Source of the DNA: Bacillota bacterium
GTDB taxonomy: Bacteria; Bacillota; Sulfobacillia; JAJZYS01; JAJYTV01
Direction: 5' to 3'
NCBI GenBank assembly: GCA_021806845.1
Contig: JAKAPV010000107.1
Location: forward strand, 1-9,466
DNA length: 9,466 nucleotides
Shown here: positions 1 through 6,779 of the stretch, piece by piece
Position numbering within the stretch: the stretch's first letter is position 1
How the letters are laid out: every line of letters begins with the position of its first letter
Notes under the pieces: generated by a model
What the model was told of the DNA's origin: nothing
The model's input: only the letters and a program-made list of their open reading frames with translations
Databases searched by the model: none
Translations under genes and position numbers: made by a program

Positions 1-94
1 GCCGCACCGAGCGCTCGCTACGTCGCGCGACCCGCCCGCCTCCAGCGTCCCGCTCGCGGCGGTCTCCCAGGCGGCGCAGCCCGGACGTACGAAG

Positions 95-292
95 TCGGTC
101 GCGATCATCGCCGCGTAGGGTGAGGCGCAGACGATCCCGCGTGTCCTGGCACCATTGGGCCGACTCTCGCTGCAGGAGATCATCGTGGTGGTGAACGGCT
201 CGCGGGACGCCGCCGCGCGCGCGGCGAGGCCGGCGGGATGCCGCCGCACCGACGGTCGGCGCAAGCGGTCCCTGGCCGTTCCGCCCAAGTAA
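95..292 (+). pseudogene. Relic of a family 2 glycosyltransferase N-terminus (stop codon inside, 3' part lost)
   Basis: Read from position 95, this frame gives SVAIIAA, then a TAG stop at 116-118, then GEAQTIPRVLAPLGRL and QEIIVVVNGSRD, ending at TAA 290-292. In GT-A fold glycosyltransferases of family 2 the first strand typically reads like VSVIIPAYNEA-TI, followed by EIIVVVNGSTD as the second nucleotide-sugar-binding strand; both pieces are here in order and at the usual spacing. TAG falls where Tyr is usual (TAC to TAG is one change) and the conserved Asn after it is Gly. After about position 235 the match stops in all three forward frames, so roughly the last 80% of the protein is absent. 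No working start or product is likely. Reading from 2 to 94 in the same frame is open but shows nothing I recognise. The family call rests on short motifs, so confidence is moderate. Confidence 0.5.
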
Positions 293-306
293 ACCATTTG
301 GGAACT

Positions 307-315
307 TGGTATATT
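307..315 (+). promoter_or_regulatory. Extended -10 promoter for the EAL-GAF gene
   Basis: TGGTATATT matches the extended -10 pattern TGnTATAAT with one mismatch in the hexamer (TATATT, 310-315). It lies in a short AT-richer island (about 287-316) in otherwise GC-rich DNA. No good TTGACA is found 16-18 bp upstream, as is common for extended -10 promoters. Transcription would begin near 321-323, so the TTG at 306 cannot be the start of the gene below, and the leader would be about 67 nt. Confidence 0.5.
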
Positions 316-377
316 CCGCCTGGATCCGACAGGCTACCTCCGCGAAGCGTCGAAACGTAGCGCAATCACGCGGAATC

Positions 378-384
378 GGGGGTG
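378..384 (+). promoter_or_regulatory. Shine-Dalgarno-like site that favours TTG 390 as the EAL gene start
   Basis: GGGGGTG differs at one base from GGAGGTG and its G-run ends 7 nt before TTG 390. The alternatives are weaker: GTG 399 has no site at a useful distance, and ATG 429 has GGAG (413-416) 12 nt away. A start at 429 would also remove the helix that normally precedes the first strand of an EAL domain. Confidence 0.4.
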
Positions 385-389
385 CGGCG

Positions 390-2534
390 TTGCGTCGGGT
401 GATCTCTGCGGCGGAGATCCGACAAACCATGCGGCAAGCGACGCTGCGGACTGTGTTCCAGCCACTGTGGGACCTGCGGCGCGGCATGGTCTTCGGCTAT
501 GAGGCGCTGGCGCGCTTCCCGGCCGAAAACCCATTGCGCTGGTTTCAGGCGGCGCGCCGCCATGGGCTGGAGCTGCCTCTCAACCGATTCGCCTGCCAGC
601 AGGCGATCCACGACTTCGAACCGCTCGCGGTGGAGATGCCCGGTGCACTCCTCTTCCTGAATGCATCCTCGCCGGCGAGCGCCGTCGAGGTCGGGCGCAT
701 CGCCGAGCGCAGCCCGTATGCGGACCGCATCGTGCTCGAACTGACGGAGGACCTCGTGGCGCAGGCCAAAGACCTCGTCGATGTGGTCCTCGAACTGCGG
801 CGCAGCGGGCTGCGCCTCGCCGTCGACGACATGGGCAACGGCCTTTCCGACCGTCACCGCTTCCACTTGCTCGCGCCGGAGGTCCTCAAGGTCGACCGCC
901 GGGTGATCGCCCGCTGCATGTCTGGGCAACGCGCGGCAGAGGGCCAGCTCGCGCAGTTCGTCGAGCTCGCCGAGTCGGCCGGCTGCTATGTCCTCGCGGA
1001 AGGGATCGAGCGCGAGGAGTGGCTTCCCGCGCTGGCGGAGCGCGGCGTCGCGCTCGCGCAGGGATTCGCCGTCGGGAGGCCGGGCAGCGCGGAGGAGGTG
1101 CTGGCCGCCGCCCGCAGCCGTAAGCCGCTTACGCAGGCCCGGCTGGCCCAGCCTGCGGCGGCCGCGTTGCCCGATGTGCTGGGCGAGGGGGTGCGCCGCT
1201 ACCTGCGCGCACACCTCGAGGAACTGATGGGCGCCGGCGAGCCCGCCTACGGGCGGGAGGGCGCCTCGCCGCAGCTGCTGCACTCTCTCCTCCTGGTCCT
1301 CGAAGAGGGCACGCGTCCCGAGGCCTGGCACTACGGCGTCGCGCCGGAACTCGGCCGCCGCATCGCCGCGATCGACGCGCCCAGCGTGGAGGTGGCGCAG
1401 GGCTTCTCCTATCTCCGGGGCTACCTCATGCACCGCTTCGCCGACGCCGCGCGCAGCCAGTCCAGCGATGCCATCCGACGGATCGGAGACTGGCTCGACA
1501 CGCTCGAGATCGCCGTCCTGCGCCAGCGCGAGCGCCTGGTCGTCCAGCGCGAAGCCTTCCGCGACGAGGAGCTCGGGCGCCGCTCCCGCCAGACCGCCAT
1601 CCTGCGGGAACTGCTGACCTGCCTCGGAGAAGGCAGCATGGACGCCCTGGTCGCCCAGCGGGCGGCGCAGCTGGTGGGCGCGGACGAGGTCGCGCTCGTC
1701 CTCACCTCCCCGGACGGCACGGTGCGGGACATGCTGACCCACCCGGTCGGCAGCGAGGCGGTGCGCACGGCCACGGCGGCGCGACTGCGCGGCGGGCGCA
1801 GCCGCGCCGCCCAGATGCAGCACCGCATCGCCGGCGGCACGCGCCGCCTCCAGGGCCCGTTCTCGAGCATGGTCTCGATGCCGATCGCGTTCGACGGAGA
1901 GCGCATCGGCGTGCTGGTCGCCTGGCGGCGCGAGCCGGTCGCCTTCTCCCGGCGCGACTGCGAGGCGCTCGACCTCCTGGTCGGGCAGATCGCGGCCGCC
2001 ATGCATGCGCACTCCCGCCTGGGCGAAGTCATTCGCCGCGAGCATGAGCTGTTGGCCTTCGAGGAGATGGCGACCGCCCTGCGCGGCGCGGAGAGTCCGG
2101 CCGCGGCGGCGCGCGAGCTGCTCGAGGGACTGCGCCGGCTGTTCGCCGCCGAGGCGTACTTCGTCACTTCCTGCGCTGCCGATGGCGCCCAGGCGACGCT
2201 CGCCGTCTACCCCCCGAGCGGCGGAGCCCTCGCGCGCGAGGCGTCGAGTGCTGCGACGCGCTGGGTATCGGAACGCATCGAGCCCCTGTTTCTGCGCGAA
2301 GGCGCCCTCGCCTTGGAGGGCGGGGGCGCCAGCGCTGGTCTGGAGGGATTTCGCTCGGTCGCGGTCGCTCCGATTCTGGCGGGCTCCAAGGTGCTGGGCG
2401 CAGTCGGGGCGCTCGACCGCCGGGACCGCCGCATCGAGGCGCACACGGTAGAGACCCTGGAGCGCGCGGCCGCTCTCTTTAGCCTCGTGCAGGAGCGGTT
2501 CGAGCGCGAGGAGCAGCTCGTGGCCGGACGCTAG
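390..2534 (+). CDS. Cyclic-di-GMP phosphodiesterase, EAL domain with helical linker and two GAF domains
   Basis: Predicted cytoplasmic enzyme that hydrolyses the second messenger c-di-GMP to pGpG, with sensory domains behind the catalytic one. Numbering from TTG 390 (714 aa), the EAL domain spans about 8-235 and keeps the metal and catalytic set: E38 of GYEALAR, N91 (LFLNAS), E117 (LELTE), D146-D147 (VDDMGNG), K167 (LKVDR), E204 and E207 (AEGIE), Q224 (QGF). The loop after the Asp pair is MGNG rather than the usual FGTG. Residues about 240-400 are helical and charged and loosely resemble the four-helix input domain of RsbR-type sensors. Two GAF-like domains follow at about 402-545 and 552-705. 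No membrane segment or GGDEF domain is seen. It probably has its own promoter at 307-315 and ends one base short of the aspA stop on the other strand. The start is uncertain (390, 399 or 429). The ligand sensed is unknown. Confidence 0.85.
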   Translation: MRRVISAAEIRQTMRQATLRTVFQPLWDLRRGMVFGYEALARFPAENPLRWFQAARRHGLELPLNRFACQQAIHDFEPLAVEMPGALLFLNASSPASAVEVGRIAERSPYADRIVLELTEDLVAQAKDLVDVVLELRRSGLRLAVDDMGNGLSDRHRFHLLAPEVLKVDRRVIARCMSGQRAAEGQLAQFVELAESAGCYVLAEGIEREEWLPALAERGVALAQGFAVGRPGSAEEVLAAARSRKPLTQARLAQPAAAALPDVLGEGVRRYLRAHLEELMGAGEPAYGREGASPQLLHSLLLVLEEGTRPEAWHYGVAPELGRRIAAIDAPSVEVAQGFSYLRGYLMHRFADAARSQSSDAIRRIGDWLDTLEIAVLRQRERLVVQREAFRDEELGRRSRQTAILRELLTCLGEGSMDALVAQRAAQLVGADEVALVLTSPDGTVRDMLTHPVGSEAVRTATAARLRGGRSRAAQMQHRIAGGTRRLQGPFSSMVSMPIAFDGERIGVLVAWRREPVAFSRRDCEALDLLVGQIAAAMHAHSRLGEVIRREHELLAFEEMATALRGAESPAAAARELLEGLRRLFAAEAYFVTSCAADGAQATLAVYPPSGGALAREASSAATRWVSERIEPLFLREGALALEGGGASAGLEGFRSVAVAPILAGSKVLGAVGALDRRDRRIEAHTVETLERAAALFSLVQERFEREEQLVAGR

Positions 2535-2535
2535 C

Positions 2536-3924
2536 TCAGCCGGAGATGCCCGGCTCGGTCATACGGCGCAGGTCGAGGATCGCGTCGGCCTGTTCCCCGG
2601 AGAGGAGTCCCTGCTCGACGACGAGGTCGCGCACGCTCCGCCCGGTCCGGGTCGACTGGTTCTGCAGCTCCGCGGCCTTAGCGTATCCCACATACGGGGC
2701 GACGGCCGTCGCGAGGGCGCCGGATCCCTCGAGGAGGCTCAGGCTGCGCTCGGCGTTGACGGTGATCCCGTCTACGCAGCGCAGGCGCAGCGTCTCCGAT
2801 GCGTTGCCAAGGATGATCAGCGACTCGCCGAGCCGGTCGGCGACGACCGGCATCATCACGTTCAGCTCCATCTGCCCGTACTGCGCGGCCGTCGCGATGG
2901 TGACGTGGCCGCCGATCACGTCGAGGGCGACCATGTTCACCATCTCGGGTACGGACGGGTTCACCTTGCCCGGCATGATCGATGAGCCGGGCTGAACAGC
3001 CGGCAGCTGGATCTCGCCGACGCCGGCGTGCGGGCCCGACGAGAGCAGGCGCAGGTCCGAGGCGATGCGTGTCAGCTCGATCGCTAGGACCTGCAGTCCC
3101 GACGAGAAGAAGACGAAGTCGCCGAGGCTCTGCGTGATGCGGAAGCGGTTGCCCGGGGCGCGGAAGGGCAGGCCGAGCGCCCTCGAGAGTTCCTGCGCGC
3201 CGGCTTCGGGGTAGCCCGGCTCGGCGTTCAGGCCGGTGCCGTTCGCGGTGGAGCCCATGTTCAGCTCGTAGATGTACTCGACCGCACGGTCCGTCTGCTC
3301 GACCGCCTGCCGGATCGAGGCGGCATAGCCGGAGAACTCCTGGCCAAAGCGGATCGGCACCGCGTCCTGCAGGTGCGTGCGGCCGGTCTTGAGGATGCCG
3401 TCCGTGCGCTCGGCGAGGCTGTCGAAGGACGTCGCCAGGGCGAGCGCCTGCTCGCGGGCCTTTTGCCAGAGCGCGGCCGCGGCGACGCGCATGATCGTCG
3501 GAAAGATGTCGTTCGTCGACTGGCCCATGTTCACATCGTCGTGCGAGGAGACCCTGTGGTCCCCAGGCGTGCCGCCCAGGTGGACGGAAGCGAGGTTTGC
3601 GAGCACCTCGTTGAGGTTCATGTTGAATGAGGTGCCGGCGCCGGCCTGGTAGACGTCAACGATGAACTGGTCCAGGTAGCGGCCGGCGATCACCTGGTCA
3701 GCCGCCCAGACGACGGCGTCGGCGATCTCGGGCTTGAGCCGGCCGGTCTCGCGGTGGGCAACCGCCGCGGCGCGCTTGACCTGCGCGCCGGCGGTGAGGA
3801 ACTCGGGCCGCGGCAGGCGTCCGCTGATCGGGAAGTTCTCGTGCGAGCGCTGTGCGTGTGCGCCCCAGAGGGCGCCGTCCGGCACCTGCACCTCGCCGAG
3901 GGCGTCTCTTTCGATGCGTGGCAT
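2536..3924 (-). CDS. aspA: Aspartate ammonia-lyase (aspartase)
   Basis: Reversibly deaminates L-aspartate to fumarate and ammonia in the cytoplasm, feeding the TCA cycle or nitrogen supply. The 462-aa length fits the fumarase/aspartase family (about 465-480). Seen in order: GAGTS-NMN (95-103), the QSTND segment (135-139), GRTHLQDAVP (181-190), NMGSTANGTGLNA (222-234) and the flexible signature loop GSSIMPGKVN (313-322) with catalytic Ser315, Lys320 and Asn322. Thr98, Ser136, Thr137 and Asn138 match the residues that bind the substrate beta-carboxylate in Bacillus aspartase. GAGTS and LQDAVP favour aspartase over class II fumarase, which usually reads GSGTQ and LMDA. ATG 3924 is preceded by AGGAGG with a 10-nt gap; another in-frame ATG at 3933 is only 1 nt from the AGGAGG. 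It has its own extended -10 promoter, so it need not depend on the epimerase gene upstream. Confidence 0.87.
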   Translation of the reverse strand: MPRIERDALGEVQVPDGALWGAHAQRSHENFPISGRLPRPEFLTAGAQVKRAAAVAHRETGRLKPEIADAVVWAADQVIAGRYLDQFIVDVYQAGAGTSFNMNLNEVLANLASVHLGGTPGDHRVSSHDDVNMGQSTNDIFPTIMRVAAAALWQKAREQALALATSFDSLAERTDGILKTGRTHLQDAVPIRFGQEFSGYAASIRQAVEQTDRAVEYIYELNMGSTANGTGLNAEPGYPEAGAQELSRALGLPFRAPGNRFRITQSLGDFVFFSSGLQVLAIELTRIASDLRLLSSGPHAGVGEIQLPAVQPGSSIMPGKVNPSVPEMVNMVALDVIGGHVTIATAAQYGQMELNVMMPVVADRLGESLIILGNASETLRLRCVDGITVNAERSLSLLEGSGALATAVAPYVGYAKAAELQNQSTRTGRSVRDLVVEQGLLSGEQADAILDLRRMTEPGISG

Positions 3925-3934
3925 ACAATGCATT

Positions 3935-3940
3935 CCTCCT
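3935..3940 (-). promoter_or_regulatory. Shine-Dalgarno site of aspA, with two candidate ATGs
   Basis: On the reverse strand AGGAGG is followed by A and an ATG (3933-3931), then by a second in-frame ATG (3924-3922). The first lies 1 nt from the site, too close for normal initiation; the second lies 10 nt away. The second also gives the N-terminus MPRIERDALGE, which aligns with the start of aspartases. Confidence 0.75.
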
Positions 3941-3969
3941 GCGCTCGTTGCCAGGTGAGAACCACAGGC

Positions 3970-3978
3970 ATTATAGCA
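3970..3978 (-). promoter_or_regulatory. Extended -10 promoter of aspA
   Basis: Read on the reverse strand this is TGCTATAAT, a perfect TGn plus TATAAT. It is 45 nt upstream of the aspA ATG and would give a leader of about 35-40 nt ending in AGGAGG. No TTGACA-like box is found 16-18 bp upstream, which fits an extended -10 promoter. It lies between the epimerase stop (4023) and aspA, giving aspA independent transcription. Confidence 0.75.
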
Positions 3979-4022
3979 GAGGCTTTCGACCCTGGCGCCC
4001 TGTCCGAACGGTCCTTTCCGCA

Positions 4023-5033
4023 CTAGACGGAGGAGGCCTCGCGCTCGGCGGCGCGGCGCGACAGCCAGGGCGGTGTCGCGGCGGTGCGATAGTACGCGTC
4101 GACCCAGGTGCCCACCTCCGGCATCCAGCGCGCGGCGGGCGTGAACGCGACGCCGAGCTCGTCCCGCGCGCGCGTCGAGTCGCACTGCGCGATGTACGGA
4201 AGGGGCAGGCGGTAGACCCCCTCGACGGCGAACCGGCTCCCGTCGAGCCGCTCGCGCGGGGCGAACCGCAGCTCCGGCGACGTACCGGCCACAGCCGCCA
4301 TCGCTGCGATGTATCCCCGGTAGTCGAAGGCCTCCGCCGCGGCCGCATTGAACACCCGCAACTCGCCCGCGGGGGTGTGGGCAGCGCGCGCCAGCACCTG
4401 GGCGACATCGCCCGCGTACGCCATCTGACATGGGCCGGCGGGAGACGCCGCCTCGGGCGGCAGCCAGATCGGGCCGCCGTCGCGCACGCGCAGCCAGAAC
4501 CAGGCGAAGCGGCCGTCGTCCGTCTGCGCGCCCGCGAGCTGGAGGTGCGGGCGCACGATGGTCACCGAAAGGCCGGCGAGCGCTCCCGCCGACGCGGCGA
4601 AGGCCTCGAGCCGCCGCTTGCTGTCTACGTATCTCAGGTGTTCGGAAGGCTCCGCCGGGAGGGGCGGCAGCTCGAAATCCCAGTCATCCTCACGCAGCGG
4701 CCGCAGCACCGGTCGCCCTGCATCAAGCTGCGGGTAGACAAAGGCGGTGCTCGTCAGGACATAGTGGCCAAAGCGCCCGCCCAGCGCCGTGAAGAGCGCC
4801 TGTGCATCCTCCGGCACATAGGCGACGTTGTCGATCACCACATCGAAGCTGCCCTCTAGCGCGGCCTGCAGCTGCGCGGGATCGCGGCGGTCCGCGACCG
4901 CCAGGCGCGCGCGCGGGTCGGGCAGGGGGCGGCGGCCGCGCGTCAGCACGGTGACGTCGTCGCCCGCGTCCAGGAGCAGCGGAACGAGATAGTGTCCGAT
5001 CATCCGGGTACCGCCGATCACCAGTACCTGCAA
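4023..5033 (-). CDS. NAD(P)-dependent epimerase/dehydratase-like protein (extended/atypical SDR)
   Basis: A 336-aa Rossmann-fold protein of the NAD-dependent epimerase/dehydratase superfamily; substrate unknown. The N-terminus MQVLVIGGTRMIGHYLVPLL has the dinucleotide-binding glycines G7, G8 and G13, with Met where Phe is usual in GGTGFIG. LTSTAFVYP (93-101) is the serine-bearing strand, and Y135-VDS-K139 is the YxxxK catalytic pair. MAYAGDVAQVLARA (204-217) matches the helix conserved in this superfamily as HVDDVA. The general build is like the CSP41-type atypical SDRs found in many bacteria. The TTG start is supported by GGAGG (5041-5045) with a 7-nt gap; there is no ATG or GTG near the Rossmann strand. 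Just upstream sits a perfect 8-bp-arm palindrome (5051-5069). The gene lies upstream of aspA on the same strand, but aspA has its own promoter, so a shared function should not be assumed. Confidence 0.8.
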   Translation of the reverse strand: MQVLVIGGTRMIGHYLVPLLLDAGDDVTVLTRGRRPLPDPRARLAVADRRDPAQLQAALEGSFDVVIDNVAYVPEDAQALFTALGGRFGHYVLTSTAFVYPQLDAGRPVLRPLREDDWDFELPPLPAEPSEHLRYVDSKRRLEAFAASAGALAGLSVTIVRPHLQLAGAQTDDGRFAWFWLRVRDGGPIWLPPEAASPAGPCQMAYAGDVAQVLARAAHTPAGELRVFNAAAAEAFDYRGYIAAMAAVAGTSPELRFAPRERLDGSRFAVEGVYRLPLPYIAQCDSTRARDELGVAFTPAARWMPEVGTWVDAYYRTAATPPWLSRRAAEREASSV

Positions 5034-5050
5034 GCCGATTCCTCCGGTGC

Positions 5051-5069
5051 GCGGAAGGAAGCCTTCCGC
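5051..5069. repeat. Perfect palindrome in the divergent spacer (possible operator or leader hairpin)
   Basis: GCGGAAGG, spacer AAG, CCTTCCGC: 8-bp perfect arms around 3 nt. A third related half-site, CTTCCG, follows at 5073-5078. It lies in the 132-bp spacer between divergent genes, 5 nt from the GGAGG of the epimerase gene. It could be an operator for a dimeric regulator or a hairpin in the epimerase leader. No T-run follows on either strand, so it is unlikely to be a terminator. Confidence 0.45.
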
Positions 5070-5132
5070 AGTCTTCCGAACAGAGTAGCGGGCAGCGCTC
5101 GCACCAGCGGGTGCTGCAAGGAAAGGGGGCAG

Positions 5133-5158
5133 GGCCGGCGGCCCGTTGGCCGGCGGCC
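5133..5158. repeat. Exact 11-bp GC-only direct repeat before the dehydrogenase start
   Basis: GGCCGGCGGCC occurs at 5133-5143 and again at 5148-5158, separated by CGTT. The second copy ends 7 nt before TTG 5166. The first copy can also fold on itself (GGGCC-GGC-GGCCC, 5132-5144). It may be chance in such GC-rich DNA, or RNA structure near the translation start. Confidence 0.4.
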
Positions 5159-5165
5159 GAGGAAT

Positions 5166-6092
5166 TTGGCCCGGATTCTCGTCTACGCGGTCGATGCCGA
5201 GGACTATCTTCCGCTCCTGCGCGCAGTTGCGCCGGGGTTCAGCCTGGCCGCCGCCACGACGCCGGAGCAGGCCGAGCTGCATCTCGACGCGGAGATCCTC
5301 TTCTCCTGGGGAATCCCGGCCGACCTCGTCCGGCGCATGCCGAACCTGCGCTGGGTACAGTGGCTTGGAGCCGGCGTCGACCGGGTCGTGCGCGCGCTGC
5401 CGGAGCACGTGCCGCTCACGCGCGTGGTCGGCGCCTTCGGAACGGTCATGACGGAGCACGTGTTCGCGTTCCTGCTCGCGATCCGGCGGGATGTCTTCGC
5501 GATCCGCGCCTTGCAGCAGGAGCGCCGGTGGCAGAAGGTGCCCGGGCAACCTCTGCGCGGGCAGCGCCTCGGCGTGGCGGGGCTCGGCGCCATCGGCCGG
5601 GATATGGTGCAGATGGGCCGCGCCTTCGGCATGGAGGTCTGGGGGCTCAGCCGCAGCGGTGCCCACGCGGACCTCGTGGACCGGCACTTCCTGCCGCGTG
5701 ACGCCAGCGCGTTCGCCGCGGGCGTCGACAATCTGGTGCTGGTGCTGCCAGCGACCCCAGAGACGAACCACCTGTTCGGGGCGAGGGAACTGCAGGCGAT
5801 GCGGGCGGGTTCCATCCTCGTCAATGTCGGGCGCGGGAACGCGGTCGACGAGGCGGCGCTCGCCGAAGGGCTGCGGGCGGGGCGGCCCGCCTACGCGCAG
5901 CTCGACGTGTTCGAGCGCGAGCCGCTGCCGCAGGAGAGCCCGCTCTGGGACCTCGAGAACTGCTTCGTCTCCGCGCACTGCTCCGGCCCGAGCGAACTCC
6001 AGCGCGTCGGGACCTACGCCGTCGAAAACCTGCGCCGCTACCTTTCCGGCGAGCCGCTCTTGGGCGTCGTCGACAAGACCCGCGGATACTAG
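5166..6092 (+). CDS. D-isomer-specific 2-hydroxyacid dehydrogenase
   Basis: NAD(P)H-dependent oxidoreductase that interconverts a 2-keto acid and a D-2-hydroxy acid in the cytoplasm; substrate not predictable here (glyoxylate/hydroxypyruvate-reductase-like is possible). From TTG 5166 the protein is 308 aa, typical of the family. It has the split catalytic domain, then the NAD fold with G139-LGAI-G144 (GLGAIG). The catalytic triad is complete: R223 (NVGRG), E252 (DVFEREPLP) and H271 (SAHCSG). The PLWDLENCFVSAH end segment is also typical. The start is uncertain. TTG 5166 begins at the natural ARILVYAV strand, but its AGGA (5160-5163) is only 2 nt away. ATG 4992 is in frame but would overlap the divergent neighbour and add a tail unlike this family. 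The stop TAG (6090-6092) shares CTAG with the Nudix gene. Confidence 0.85.
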   Translation: MARILVYAVDAEDYLPLLRAVAPGFSLAAATTPEQAELHLDAEILFSWGIPADLVRRMPNLRWVQWLGAGVDRVVRALPEHVPLTRVVGAFGTVMTEHVFAFLLAIRRDVFAIRALQQERRWQKVPGQPLRGQRLGVAGLGAIGRDMVQMGRAFGMEVWGLSRSGAHADLVDRHFLPRDASAFAAGVDNLVLVLPATPETNHLFGARELQAMRAGSILVNVGRGNAVDEAALAEGLRAGRPAYAQLDVFEREPLPQESPLWDLENCFVSAHCSGPSELQRVGTYAVENLRRYLSGEPLLGVVDKTRGY

Positions 6093-6763
6093 GGTATCAG
6101 CGCGCGGCGCAGAGAGTGGAGCATGCGCGCGGTGGCGCCCCAGATGCGGTAGGCCTGCCAGGGGTAGACCGGCATCCGCCAGATGGCGCCGGACGGTGTC
6201 TTGACATCCTCCCACCGCTCGATCTCCCAGAGGTCCCCAAGCGGCGGTTCGAGCAGCTCCGCCACCTCGCCCGAGCACGGGCGCACGTCGGGCCGGCCGG
6301 GGAGATATCCGACGCACGGTGCGACGGCAAACCCGGAGACGGGGATGAAGAGCGGCGGGAGATGCCCGAGACGGTGCGGCGCGGCGAGGAGCCCGATCTC
6401 CTCGCGCGCCTCCCTGAGGGCCGTCTCCCAGTAGTCCCTGTCGCCCGGGTCGCACGAACCGCCGGGAAAGCTGATCTGCCCCTTGTGGTGGTCTAGGTCG
6501 TCGGCGCGGCGCGTGAGGAGCACCCTGAGGCCCGGACCGTCCGGATAGAGCAGCACCAGCACTGCGGACGGCCGCCCGGCGGGCAGCGCGAGCTGCGGCT
6601 CCAGACTCCGCGACAGGCGCACAAGCGCCGCGGGTGTGCCGTGGTCGAGGTCCCTGTCGTCGTTCGCTGTGGCAGCCTCCCTCGGAGTATCGGGATTTGT
6701 CGCCTCCGCGCTCGACTCCTTCCGGGAGGGTAGCGGCGATCGGGCGCGAACTCTTGGCAGCAC
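6089..6763 (-). CDS. Nudix hydrolase, CoA pyrophosphatase (NudL/UPF0035) type
   Basis: Predicted to cleave the pyrophosphate of coenzyme A or its oxidised derivatives to phosphopantetheine and 3',5'-ADP, using divalent metal. Numbering from GTG 6763 (224 aa): VLLTRR (81-86) and HHKGQISFPGG (92-102) form the UPF0035 signature, and REAREEIGL (117-125) is the Nudix helix with metal-binding glutamates. As in NudL proteins the first Nudix Glu position is Asp-like (GGSCDPGD). The C-terminal IWGATARML (208-216) is also typical of this subfamily. Start is weakly supported: GTG 6763 has no Shine-Dalgarno, and residues 1-45 look disordered. GTG 6622 would give a 177-aa protein beginning MRLSRSLEPQL, close to the usual N-terminal helix, but also without a clear site. 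It starts 16 bp from the divergent HAD gene. Confidence 0.83.
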   Translation of the reverse strand: MLPRVRARSPLPSRKESSAEATNPDTPREAATANDDRDLDHGTPAALVRLSRSLEPQLALPAGRPSAVLVLLYPDGPGLRVLLTRRADDLDHHKGQISFPGGSCDPGDRDYWETALREAREEIGLLAAPHRLGHLPPLFIPVSGFAVAPCVGYLPGRPDVRPCSGEVAELLEPPLGDLWEIERWEDVKTPSGAIWRMPVYPWQAYRIWGATARMLHSLRRALIP

Positions 6764-6779
6764 ATGTTGGGGGAGTACA

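Noticed and set aside
306..389. TTG 306 as the start of the EAL protein
   Set aside because: It directly abuts the extended -10 promoter TGGTATATT (307-315), so it would not be transcribed from that promoter, and it has no Shine-Dalgarno site.
366..2444. Long open frame on the minus strand opposite the EAL gene (692 aa)
   Set aside because: The plus-strand frame has EAL and GAF motifs throughout. The antisense translation is Arg/Ala/Asp-rich with no family motif, as expected for an antisense shadow in GC-rich DNA.
2536..3924. Class II fumarase (fumC) instead of aspartase
   Set aside because: GAGTS, QSTND and GRTHLQDAVP match aspartases rather than fumarases. The signature loop alone cannot separate them, so a small doubt remains.
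3925..4431. N-terminal extension of the aspartase frame up to 4431
   Set aside because: It crosses the TATAAT promoter and the end of the epimerase gene, and the extra residues do not look like an aspartase N-terminus.
5051..5069. Intrinsic terminator in the divergent spacer
   Set aside because: The hairpin is perfect but neither strand has a T-run after it, and both flanking genes start here rather than end.
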